In this document: in pieces, positions 30,747 through 38,011 of the stretch
Layout: each line of letters starts with the position of its first letter
Numbering within the stretch: the first letter of the stretch is position 1
Assembly (NCBI GenBank): GCA_913019975.1
Contig: CAJWBH010000002.1
Span: 124,001-188,000, forward strand
Length of the DNA stretch: 64,000 bases
Origin: Thalassolituus maritimus
GTDB taxonomy: Bacteria; Pseudomonadota; Gammaproteobacteria; Pseudomonadales; Oceanobacteraceae
Reading direction: 5' to 3'
Notes under the pieces: model-generated
What the model saw: the letters and a program-made list of their open reading frames with translations, nothing else
Databases searched by the model: none
What the model was told of the DNA's origin: nothing
Made by a program: the position numbers and the translations under genes

Positions 30747-30779
30747 AAAAAAAAACGCCCGCGGAGTTACCCGCGAGCG
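30747..30779 (-). terminator. Leader terminator (attenuator) of nasA
   Basis: On the minus strand the GC-rich hairpin formed by 30779-30756 is followed by nine Ts (30755-30747), 48 bp before the nasA start codon. A terminator lying inside a leader implies antitermination. Confidence 0.85.
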
Positions 30780-30827
30780 CCAATGCTCATAAACACAACA
30801 CAAAACGACGACACCAACGTTGGTGTC
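30775..30827 (-). promoter_or_regulatory. ANTAR-type two-hairpin antiterminator in the nasA leader
   Basis: In the minus-strand RNA, hairpin P1 (30827-30810) has stem GACACC/GGTGTC and hexaloop AACGUU; hairpin P2 (30788-30775) has stem GAGC/GCUC and hexaloop AUUGGC. Both loops have A at position 1 and G at position 4, the known ANTAR-protein recognition rule, and P2 shares its 3' arm with the 5' arm of the terminator, so the two are mutually exclusive. This matches NasR/NasT targets. The ANTAR protein is not encoded here. Confidence 0.8.
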
Positions 30828-30879
30828 TGGACCGCTGAATCTGGCTCCCTGCCAATGCACAAGGTCTTAGTAATGAGTA

Positions 30880-30896
30880 AACAAAAAGAGTGCCAA
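30880..30896 (-). promoter_or_regulatory. Sigma-54-like promoter of nasA
   Basis: Minus strand TTGGCAC-TCTTT-TTGTT. The -24 element is perfect; the -12 has TTGT instead of TTGC. The predicted start is near 30869, giving a 171-nt leader with P1 about 40 nt downstream. Confidence 0.6.
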
Positions 30897-31036
30897 CTCT
30901 GAGATGCTAGTCATTTATTCATACTCAGACCCGCCTCAACGCCCGTGGCAACTGAGCCTGGTGATATGTGAGCAGAATCGGCCGGCCCGTTTTCAGAAGT
31001 TGATTCGGTAAGTCACTGGTGACCTTGTATCTTATT

Positions 31037-31053
31037 TGCCTTTTTGGGGTGCA
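31037..31053. promoter_or_regulatory. NtrC-like binding site (upstream copy)
   Basis: TGCCTTTTTGGGGTGCA matches the NtrC 17-mer TGCACTATTTTGGTGCA at about 12 positions. Its centre is 31 bp from the second site and it lies between the divergent nasA and nirB promoters. Confidence 0.5.
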
Positions 31054-31067
31054 ATAAAACTGTAATG

Positions 31068-31084
31068 AGCACTCTTCTGGTGCG
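31068..31084. promoter_or_regulatory. NtrC-like binding site (strong copy)
   Basis: GCACT-CTTC-TGGTGC (31069-31083) keeps both half sites of the NtrC consensus. It is about 153 bp upstream of the predicted nirB start and about 207 bp from that of nasA, so it could serve both. Confidence 0.65.
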
Positions 31085-31108
31085 AAAAGTGGAGTCTGAT
31101 CACTTTTT
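31085..31108. promoter_or_regulatory. Inverted repeat beside the NtrC sites
   Basis: AAAAGTG, nine bases, CACTTTT. A perfect 7-bp inverted repeat directly adjoining the strong NtrC-like site. The protein that binds it, if any, is unknown. Confidence 0.3.
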
Positions 31109-31201
31109 CTCTGTGGTTCTGATACTCCCAGCCCACCGACAGGCAGGCTGAAAACCAGACGCGACGGCCTGCCATTGCATCTGGCGGTTCTGGATACCGC
31201 T

Positions 31202-31218
31202 TTGGCACTCATATTGCT
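31202..31218 (+). promoter_or_regulatory. Sigma-54 promoter of nirB
   Basis: TTGGCAC-TCATA-TTGCT has the invariant GG and GC exactly 10 bp apart and matches the sigma-54 consensus closely. The predicted start is about 31229, 98 bp before the nirB ATG. This indicates RpoN- and NtrC-dependent transcription. Confidence 0.85.
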
Positions 31219-31299
31219 AAAGCCTATTCGATACTGTTTGCTGCAACGGCGTAGCGGGTAAGTAGAGCAACGATGCACTTATTTAAGGAGACAAGAAGA

Positions 31300-31311
31300 A
31301 TGTCTGAATAA
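31300..31311 (+). CDS. Possible three-codon leader ORF (MSE-stop) before nirB
   Basis: A strong AAGGAG (31285-31290) stands 9 bp before ATG TCT GAA TAA, ending 15 bp before the nirB start. It may be a minimal ORF loading ribosomes for nirB, or the AAGGAG may be accidental. Confidence 0.3.
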   Translation: MSE

Positions 31312-31326
31312 GAGAGAGTCATCGCC

Positions 31327-33891
31327 ATGAGTAAGAAGCGCATCATAGTTGTTGGTAACGGTATGGTTGGCCACAACTTCCTCGCCACTATGGCCGAATC
31401 TGAGAAAGCCTCAGAATTCGAATTAATCACCTTTTCCGAAGAACCTCGCCTTGCGTACGACCGCGTACAGCTGAGCAAATACTTTTCAGGGGCGACCGCC
31501 GCTGACCTGGCACTCACCACAGAATCTGAATACGACGATTCCGGTATTACCTATTTAAAGAATGAGAAAGTTGTCGAAATTGACGCCGACAACAAAACCA
31601 TTACGACCTCAACCGGGCGTATAGAAGGATACGACAAACTGGTGCTGGCAACGGGTTCCTATCCATTTGTTCCACCGATTCCGGGTAAGGATCAGGATCA
31701 CTGCCTTGTTTATCGTACGATTGAAGATCTTGAAGCAATTTCTGCGTCCGCTGAAGTATCCAAAACGGGTGTTGTTGTTGGTGGCGGTCTGCTTGGCCTT
31801 GAGGCAGCAAATGCACTTAAAGAAGCCGGCCTTGATACCCACGTTGTTGAATTTGCTCCGCGCTTAATGGCCGTGCAGCTCGATGAAGGCGGCGGTAATC
31901 TGCTGCGACATAAAATCGAATCTCTGGGTGTGTCAGTACACACTGAAAAAAACACCAAAGAAATTGTCGCCGGCGAAGAATGCCGCTATCGCATGAACTT
32001 TGCCGACGGCTCACACCTTGAAACAGATATGATTCTGTTCTCTGCAGGTATTCGCCCTCAGGATGAACTTGCGCGACAGTTCGGCATCGACGTCGGCGAA
32101 CGCGGCGGTATTGTCATTAACGATTATTGTCAGACCTCAGAAGAAGACATCTATGCAATTGGCGAATGTGCGCTCTGGGACAGTAAAATTTTCGGTCTGG
32201 TCGCACCGGGCTACCAGATGGCAAAAGTCACAGCGGCTCACATCACAGACACCCTGGTAAATCTGAAAACCCCGGAACTTGCTTTTAAGGGTGCTGATAT
32301 GAGCACCAAGCTTAAGCTGCTGGGCGTGGATGTCGCATCGATAGGTGATGCGCATGGCCATACGGCGGGTTCTCAGTCGTTTGTATTCAGTGACGACATC
32401 GAAGAAGTCTACAAGCGACTTATTGTTTCTGCCGACGGTAAAAAACTGCTTGGCGCCGTGCTGGTGGGTGAAACTGAATCCTACGGTACTTTGCTGCAAC
32501 TCATGCTTAACGATATGGATATCCCGGGTAATCCAGCTGCACTTATTCTGCCAGCACTGGGTGACGAAGCGCCTGCAGGCCTGGGGGTAACTGCATTACC
32601 CGACACGGCTCAGATCTGTTCATGCTACGACGTATCAAAGGGTGACATTGCTGCTGCGGTACAAGGTGGCTGCTGCACCATGGGAGACATTAAAGGTGCG
32701 ACCAAAGCGACCTCGGGTTGCGGTGGTTGTGCTGCCCTGACCAAGCAGGTAATGGATGCCGAGCTGGAAGCTCTGGGTGTAGAGGTCAATAATGATCTGT
32801 GCGAACACTTTGCCTACACCCGTGCTGAGCTGGCAGACATTATTCGAGTGAAAGGCTACGCCAGCTTTAAGGATGTATTGCAGGGGCACGGCAAAGGACA
32901 CGGTTGTGAGATCTGTAAGCCGACCATTGGTTCTATTCTGGCTTCGTACAAGAACGAGTATGTTCTGAAAGATGATCTGATGCCGCTGCAGGACACCAAC
33001 GATATTTTCCTCGGCAATATGCAAAAAGACGGTACTTACTCTGTCGTACCGCGCGTACCGGGGGGTGAGATTACCCCTGATAAACTGATTGCCATTGGTG
33101 AGATCGCTAAAGAGTTTGATCTCTATACCAAAATTACTGGTGGGCAGCGTATCGATTTATTTGGTGCACAACTCCACGAGTTGCCGAAAATCTGGGAGAA
33201 GCTGATTGCCGCTGGCCTTGAAACCGGGCATGCCTACGGTAAAGCACTTCGTACCGTGAAATCCTGTGTAGGAAGCACCTGGTGCCGTTACGGTGTGCTC
33301 GATTCTGTCTCCATGGCTGTCGCTCTTGAGCATCGCTACAAAGGACTGCGCGCACCACACAAAATTAAGTTCGGTGTTTCTGGTTGTACACGCGAGTGTG
33401 CCGAAGCCCAATCAAAAGACATTGGTGTCATTGCGACTGAAAGCGGTTGGAATCTGTATGTCTGCGGTAATGGTGGTATGCGACCTCGTCATGCTGATCT
33501 GTTTGCGACAGATCTGGACGATGAAACCCTGATCAAATATATCGACCGCGTATTGATGTTCTATGTACGTACAGCAGATCGCCTGCAGCGTACATCTGTA
33601 TGGCTGGAAAACCTTGAAGGTGGTCTCGACTATCTGCGTGAAGTCGTTATCGATGACAAGCTGGATATCTGTGGTGAGCTTGAAAATGACATGACTCGTG
33701 TTGTGGGTACTTACCAGTGTGAGTGGAAAACTACGGTTGAATCCCCAGAGAAGCTCAAGCGCTTCAGTCACTTTATTAATGCTGCTGAAGAAGACAACAA
33801 CCTTCTCTATGTGCGTGAACGCGGACAGCGGCGCCCGGCGACTGATAACGAGCGTATCGAACTGGTTGAGTTAACGGCAGAGAAGCACTGA
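31327..33891 (+). CDS. nirB: NAD(P)H nitrite reductase, large subunit
   Basis: The 854-residue enzyme has an FAD/NAD(P)H oxidoreductase domain (GNGMVGHNF at about 10, second Rossmann GGGLLGLEAANAL), a BFD-like 2Fe-2S region starting at Cys431 and Cys433 (CSC), a ferredoxin-like nitrite/sulphite reductase repeat, and the sirohaem/4Fe-4S Cys at 647, 653 (CVGSTWC), 687 and 691 (CTREC). It reduces nitrite to ammonium in the cytoplasm with NirD. It is the first gene of nirB-nirD-narK-kinase-VOC and has a clear sigma-54 promoter with NtrC-like sites. Confidence 0.97.
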   Translation: MSKKRIIVVGNGMVGHNFLATMAESEKASEFELITFSEEPRLAYDRVQLSKYFSGATAADLALTTESEYDDSGITYLKNEKVVEIDADNKTITTSTGRIEGYDKLVLATGSYPFVPPIPGKDQDHCLVYRTIEDLEAISASAEVSKTGVVVGGGLLGLEAANALKEAGLDTHVVEFAPRLMAVQLDEGGGNLLRHKIESLGVSVHTEKNTKEIVAGEECRYRMNFADGSHLETDMILFSAGIRPQDELARQFGIDVGERGGIVINDYCQTSEEDIYAIGECALWDSKIFGLVAPGYQMAKVTAAHITDTLVNLKTPELAFKGADMSTKLKLLGVDVASIGDAHGHTAGSQSFVFSDDIEEVYKRLIVSADGKKLLGAVLVGETESYGTLLQLMLNDMDIPGNPAALILPALGDEAPAGLGVTALPDTAQICSCYDVSKGDIAAAVQGGCCTMGDIKGATKATSGCGGCAALTKQVMDAELEALGVEVNNDLCEHFAYTRAELADIIRVKGYASFKDVLQGHGKGHGCEICKPTIGSILASYKNEYVLKDDLMPLQDTNDIFLGNMQKDGTYSVVPRVPGGEITPDKLIAIGEIAKEFDLYTKITGGQRIDLFGAQLHELPKIWEKLIAAGLETGHAYGKALRTVKSCVGSTWCRYGVLDSVSMAVALEHRYKGLRAPHKIKFGVSGCTRECAEAQSKDIGVIATESGWNLYVCGNGGMRPRHADLFATDLDDETLIKYIDRVLMFYVRTADRLQRTSVWLENLEGGLDYLREVVIDDKLDICGELENDMTRVVGTYQCEWKTTVESPEKLKRFSHFINAAEEDNNLLYVRERGQRRPATDNERIELVELTAEKH

Positions 33892-33918
33892 TCTCTGGCA
33901 GACCTTAATAGAATTAAA

Positions 33919-33940
33919 GCATGCAGCAACGGCTGCATGC
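33919..33940 (+). other. Intercistronic hairpin between nirB and nirD
   Basis: GCATGCAGC-AACG-GCTGCATGC is a perfect 9-bp stem with a tetraloop, directly next to the AGGAG of nirD and without a T run. It is more likely an mRNA stability or translation element than a terminator. Confidence 0.6.
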
Positions 33941-33949
33941 AGGAGAAAA

Positions 33950-34285
33950 ATGATGACTGACTGGACAAATATTTGTTCTCTTGAAGATCTGGTTCCCGAT
34001 ACTGGCGTATGTGCGCTGGTAGAAGGAAAACAAGTAGCGATATTTCGCTTTGGTGATGGCGAGACGGTATACGCAATCAGTAACTACGATCCGTTCGGAA
34101 AGGCGAACGTACTGTCGCGCGGAATTCTGGGCTCGATAGGTGAGCGTCCTGTGGTAGCGTCTCCGCTTTATAAGCAGCACTTTGATCTTACTAGTGGCGA
34201 GTGCCTGGAAGATGATGCTGTGAAGCTGGAGCACTTCCCAGTGCGCATTGAGAACGGGATTGTACAGGTGAGTTCAGCCGCGTAA
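33950..34285 (+). CDS. nirD: NAD(P)H nitrite reductase, small subunit
   Basis: The 111-residue protein is a NirD: a Rieske-fold domain (VPDTGVCALVEGKQVAIFRFG, AISNYDPFGKANVLSRGILG) without the Cys/His cluster ligands, as usual for NirD. It associates with NirB. AGGAG precedes the tandem ATGs at 33950 and 33953. A short hairpin (34276-34291) covers the stop codon. Confidence 0.94.
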   Translation: MMTDWTNICSLEDLVPDTGVCALVEGKQVAIFRFGDGETVYAISNYDPFGKANVLSRGILGSIGERPVVASPLYKQHFDLTSGECLEDDAVKLEHFPVRIENGIVQVSSAA

Positions 34286-34334
34286 GCGGCTTTCTCGCTA
34301 ATCGGATTGCTATATATCGTTACTAAGGCCATTT

Positions 34335-35801
34335 ATGACCTCTGAAAAATTTAATATCTTCTCGTTCACAGGGAAGATGAAAGTCTTGCACCTGAGCTGG
34401 ATTGCATTTTTTATTACCTTTGTCGTCTGGTTTAACCACGCGCCATTGTTAATGGCTATTGCAGATAGCCTGGGGCTGGCACCGTCAGAAATTAAGACGC
34501 TGCTGATTCTCAATGTTGCGTTAACGATTCCTGCCCGTGTCGTCATAGGAATGCTTACTGACCGGTTTGGGCCCCGGGTTGTATATTCATCTCTGCTGGC
34601 AGTGTGTTCAATTCCCTGCTTTATGTTCGCGTTTGCCGATAGCTTTGTGCAAGCCGCTGTAGCCCGTTTTATGTTGGGCTTCATCGGTGCTGGCTTTGTG
34701 ATCGGCATTCGTATGGTGAGCGAATGGTTTCCTGCAAATGAACTGGGCACAGCCGAGGGCATTTACGGCGGTTGGGGGAACTTCGGTTCCGCAGCAGCAG
34801 CTTTCACATTGCCTGCGGTTGCTTTGTGGTTCGGTGGTGAAGACGGCTGGCGTTATGCCATCGCTGTAACGGGGGCGATGAGCCTGCTGTTCAGTGTCGT
34901 GTACTACATGAATGTCTCTGATACGCCGAAAGGATCGACTTACTTTAAGCCGAAAAATATTGGTGCGATGGAAGTGACCAGCAAAGGCGATTTCTTCTTC
35001 CTGCTGTTCATGAAGATTCCTATGTACGCAGCGCTGGCGCTGTTGACGTGGAAGCTGTCTCCGAACGGTGTTGGTCTTCTGACAGAAACCACGGCGGTCT
35101 TCTGTTATGTCGGTCTGGCTCTGCTGTTCATCTACGAGGTAAGCCAGGTTTGGAAGGTGAACAAAGAAATTTTTGAAAAGCCGGTTCCGGAAATGCACCA
35201 GTACAAGTTTAAGCAGGTAGCTGTTCTGAACGTACTCTACTTCGCAACCTTCGGTTCTGAACTGGCGGTTGTTTCTATGCTGCCACTTTTCTTTGCTGAA
35301 ACTTTCACCCTGGACCCTGTTATGGCCGGTATGGTTGCGTCGGCTTACGCCTTCATGAATCTTATGTCCCGTCCGGGCGGCGGCTGGTTGTCTGATAAGT
35401 TCGGACGTAAGTCGACCTTGTTGATTCTGACAGCGGGTCTGGCTGTGGGTTATTTTATAATGTCTCTGGTTGATAGCAGCTGGCCACTCTGGCTCGCAGT
35501 TGTTGCTGCGATGGCGTGTTCGTTCTTTGTTCAGTCAGGTGAGGGTGCAGTATTCGCTGCAGTGCCTCTGATCAAGCGTCGTCTGACTGGTCAGATTGCG
35601 GGTATGACTGGAGCCTACGGCAACGTGGGTGCTGTTACTTATCTGACAGTGCTGTCGTTCGTCGATTATTCTGTCTTCTTTATGGTAATCGCGGCGACCG
35701 CCGTAGTAGGCTTTATTACTCTTCTGTTCATGGAAGAACCGAAAGGTCACATTGCTGAAGTCCGTGAAGACGGATCGGTTGAGATGATCAGTGTAAACTG
35801 A
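34335..35801 (+). CDS. Nitrate/nitrite transporter, NarK/NasA-type MFS permease
   Basis: The 488-residue protein has 12 hydrophobic segments and the two nitrate-signature glycine-rich stretches [11 protein letters not shown] (about 149) and GAYGNVGAV (about 425), plus the MFS loop motif [10 protein letters not shown] after TM2. It would import nitrate, or exchange nitrate for nitrite, across the inner membrane. Its place after nirBD suggests nitrite or nitrate uptake for assimilation. An ABC nitrate system is encoded nearby, so uptake is apparently doubled. Confidence 0.93.
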   Translation: MTSEKFNIFSFTGKMKVLHLSWIAFFITFVVWFNHAPLLMAIADSLGLAPSEIKTLLILNVALTIPARVVIGMLTDRFGPRVVYSSLLAVCSIPCFMFAFADSFVQAAVARFMLGFIGAGFVIGIRMVSEWFPANELGTAEGIYGGWGNFGSAAAAFTLPAVALWFGGEDGWRYAIAVTGAMSLLFSVVYYMNVSDTPKGSTYFKPKNIGAMEVTSKGDFFFLLFMKIPMYAALALLTWKLSPNGVGLLTETTAVFCYVGLALLFIYEVSQVWKVNKEIFEKPVPEMHQYKFKQVAVLNVLYFATFGSELAVVSMLPLFFAETFTLDPVMAGMVASAYAFMNLMSRPGGGWLSDKFGRKSTLLILTAGLAVGYFIMSLVDSSWPLWLAVVAAMACSFFVQSGEGAVFAAVPLIKRRLTGQIAGMTGAYGNVGAVTYLTVLSFVDYSVFFMVIAATAVVGFITLLFMEEPKGHIAEVREDGSVEMISVN

Positions 35802-35817
35802 TGGGTCTCGGTTCGGT

Positions 35818-35844
35818 AAAAAAGTGGCTCCGGCCACTTTTTTT
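35818..35844 (+). terminator. Intrinsic terminator between the narK-type gene and the kinase gene
   Basis: AAAAGTGGC-TCCG-GCCACTTTT with a total of eight Ts sits between the transporter stop and the next start (ATG 35859, only 15 bp later). It should lower expression of the downstream genes relative to nirBD. Confidence 0.8.
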
Positions 35845-35858
35845 ATGGGAGAAAGAAA

Positions 35859-37619
35859 ATGACGCCGCCAGGCAACGAACGTAACCTCGAAGTGACATTT
35901 GGAGGTTTTAGCTCTGCTGGGAACAAACCAGAAAATCAGGATGCTTTCGCAGCCTGGCAGCCGTCGACAAACAGTGCCCGTTATAAAGGAATTGCCTGTT
36001 GTATTGCAGACGGCGTGAGTTGTAGCGATAACGCCCAACAGGCAAGCACCACCAGTGTTACTCATTTTCTAAATGATTATTACAGCACGCCGGATAGTTG
36101 GGATGTAAAAACGGCAGCCGGAAAAGTGCTGAGCTCCCTCAATGCCTGGCTGTATCATCATGGACAGCAAGCGAGTGCGCGGCATAACTCTCTGGTAACA
36201 ACTCTTAGCTCGGTCGTGCTTAAATCGAGCACTCTTCATGTCTTTCATGTGGGCGACTCGCGTGTATACCGCTTAAGAAACGGTTCTCTGGAATGCCTGA
36301 CCCGCGATCATACTCATCAACATGGGAATGGTCAGGATTACCTCAGTCGCGCTATGGGCATGGACACTCACCTCGAGGTTGACTACCTGAACCAGCCGCT
36401 GGAAAGCGACGATGTTCTCCTTATGACGACAGATGGAGTTCACGGTTTTCTTACAGATAAGCGGATGCGCGACACTCTGATCAAGGAACTGACATCGCAG
36501 AGCACACAAATTCATTTCGAGAAATGTGCTCAATCTCTGGTTGATCAGGCGTTGAATAATGGCAGTAACGATAACCTGACCGCCATGATTATCCGGGTCG
36601 AAAGTCTGCCTGAAAAGAATATTGAGGAAACTCATCGGGTATTAACTGAGCGCGTTATTCCCCCCGTGTTGAATACCGGAGATTGTATTGATCATTACGA
36701 GGTTGAGCAGGTTGTCTATGCAGGAACCCGCAGTCATTTATACCGTGTACTGAACAGACGTAATCAGAAACGTTATGTGCTCAAGGCACCCTCGCTGAAC
36801 TTTGAGGAAGACCTGGTCTATCTAGAGGGGTTTGTGCGTGAACAGTGGGTGGGGGCACGTGTTGATCATGCGAATGTTATGAAGATTCTACCGCCCGAAC
36901 CACACGCTCGTTTTATGTATCATATCTGTGAGCTGATTGAAGGAGAGTCCCTGCGTCAGTGGATGAACGATCACCCACAACCGGAGTTAAGCAGTGTACG
37001 AAACATTATTGAGCAGATAGTGATGGCCCTGCGGGCGTTTCAACGCATGGGCATGGTACATCGCGATCTGAAACCCGAGAACGTCATGATCACCGCTCAG
37101 GGGCAGGTGAAACTGATTGATTTTGGTACGGTGCAAGTGAAGGGCCTGGCAGAAGTTACCAGTCCTGTGGAAGAAGACTGCCCGGTTGGCTCAGTAAATT
37201 ATATTGCTCCTGAGTACGTTATGTACGGTACGGCGACAACTCAGAGTGATCTGTTCTCACTAGGAGTGATGGTGTATGAGATGCTTTGTGGAGAACAGCC
37301 TTTTCGTATGTCTCATATCCACAGAACGGGAGCACGATCTGTTTCCGAGTGGAAGTATCAACCGCTGCGGGAAGTACGCTCTGATATTCCTTTATGGCTG
37401 GATCTGGCTATCGAAAAATCTTGCCACCCTGATATTCGCGCCAGACATTCCGCACTGTCCGAATTCTGGACTGATCTGATAAAGCCGAATGAAGCTCTGG
37501 TGAGTACGTATTCTGGCAAGCCTCTGATCGAACGTCACGCGGATAAAGTATGGCCAGCAGTATCGGCCATACTTATGCTGGTGGTTATACTTCAGTCCTG
37601 GTTGCTATTGTCAGAGTAA
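35859..37619 (+). CDS. PP2C phosphatase / Ser-Thr protein kinase fusion with C-terminal membrane anchor
   Basis: The 586-residue protein joins two opposing activities. Residues 1-250 are a PP2C phosphatase with metal-binding Asp28 (ENQDAF), Asp51 (ADGVS), GDSRVYRLR and GSNDNLT. Residues 275-550 are a Hanks-type kinase with catalytic Asp403 in HRDLKPENVM, IDFGTVQ and APEYVMYG; the Gly-rich loop (YAGTRSHLYRV) is degenerate but the Lys in YVLKAPS is present. A terminal helix (about 563-584) anchors it in the membrane. Comparable fusions occur in nitrate-assimilation clusters of Pseudomonas. The substrate is unknown; control of nitrate transport or reduction is a reasonable inference. Confidence 0.9.
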   Translation: MTPPGNERNLEVTFGGFSSAGNKPENQDAFAAWQPSTNSARYKGIACCIADGVSCSDNAQQASTTSVTHFLNDYYSTPDSWDVKTAAGKVLSSLNAWLYHHGQQASARHNSLVTTLSSVVLKSSTLHVFHVGDSRVYRLRNGSLECLTRDHTHQHGNGQDYLSRAMGMDTHLEVDYLNQPLESDDVLLMTTDGVHGFLTDKRMRDTLIKELTSQSTQIHFEKCAQSLVDQALNNGSNDNLTAMIIRVESLPEKNIEETHRVLTERVIPPVLNTGDCIDHYEVEQVVYAGTRSHLYRVLNRRNQKRYVLKAPSLNFEEDLVYLEGFVREQWVGARVDHANVMKILPPEPHARFMYHICELIEGESLRQWMNDHPQPELSSVRNIIEQIVMALRAFQRMGMVHRDLKPENVMITAQGQVKLIDFGTVQVKGLAEVTSPVEEDCPVGSVNYIAPEYVMYGTATTQSDLFSLGVMVYEMLCGEQPFRMSHIHRTGARSVSEWKYQPLREVRSDIPLWLDLAIEKSCHPDIRARHSALSEFWTDLIKPNEALVSTYSGKPLIERHADKVWPAVSAILMLVVILQSWLLLSE

Positions 37620-37660
37620 CCGGGCAGTCTTGAACAGAACCACTGACAAGGAAGGAACGG

Positions 37661-38011
37661 ATGAAACACGAAAAGATGGATTACGTTGAGTTTGCAGCAC
37701 GTGATCTTGAAGCAACCAAAACGTTTTTTAATCAGGTATTTCACTGGCAGTTCACCGATTATGGTGAGTCGTACACAGCGTTCGACTTTCAGGGGTTAAT
37801 GGGCGGTTTCTATCAGGCTGAGTTAGCCTCTGACCCCGCCCGAGGTGGTGCATTGCTGGTGTTTTATAGCCGCAATATAGAAAACACCATGAGTAAGGTC
37901 AGTGCTGCTGGCGGTGAAATCGTGCGCCCGGTTTTTGAGTTTCCAGGAGGGAAGCGTTTCCATTTCCGTGAGCCCAGTGGGAATGAGTTCGCAGTCTGGT
38001 CTGATCACTGA
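37661..38011 (+). CDS. VOC (glyoxalase/bleomycin-resistance) superfamily protein
   Basis: The 116-residue protein has the VOC beta-alpha-beta pattern: MDYVEFAARDLEATKTFFNQVFHWQF at the start and FHFREPSGNEFAVW at the end. Members include glyoxalases and metal-dependent or ligand-binding proteins; the function here cannot be deduced. AAGGAAGG lies upstream of ATG. Its stop codon abuts the stop codon of the converging nasB-like gene with no gap. Confidence 0.85.
   Translation: MKHEKMDYVEFAARDLEATKTFFNQVFHWQFTDYGESYTAFDFQGLMGGFYQAELASDPARGGALLVFYSRNIENTMSKVSAAGGEIVRPVFEFPGGKRFHFREPSGNEFAVWSDH

Noticed and set aside
30700-31326. Protein gene in the nasA-nirB intergenic region
   Set aside because: Short frames there lack start signals; the region is fully explained by promoter, enhancer and leader elements.
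31229-31326. ANTAR leader for nirB
   Set aside because: No hexaloop pair and no terminator were found between the predicted start and nirB.
35785-35817. Third ANTAR leader before the kinase gene
   Set aside because: A hairpin ATCAGT-GTAA-ACTGAT precedes the terminator, but its loop lacks A1/G4 and it does not overlap the terminator stem.
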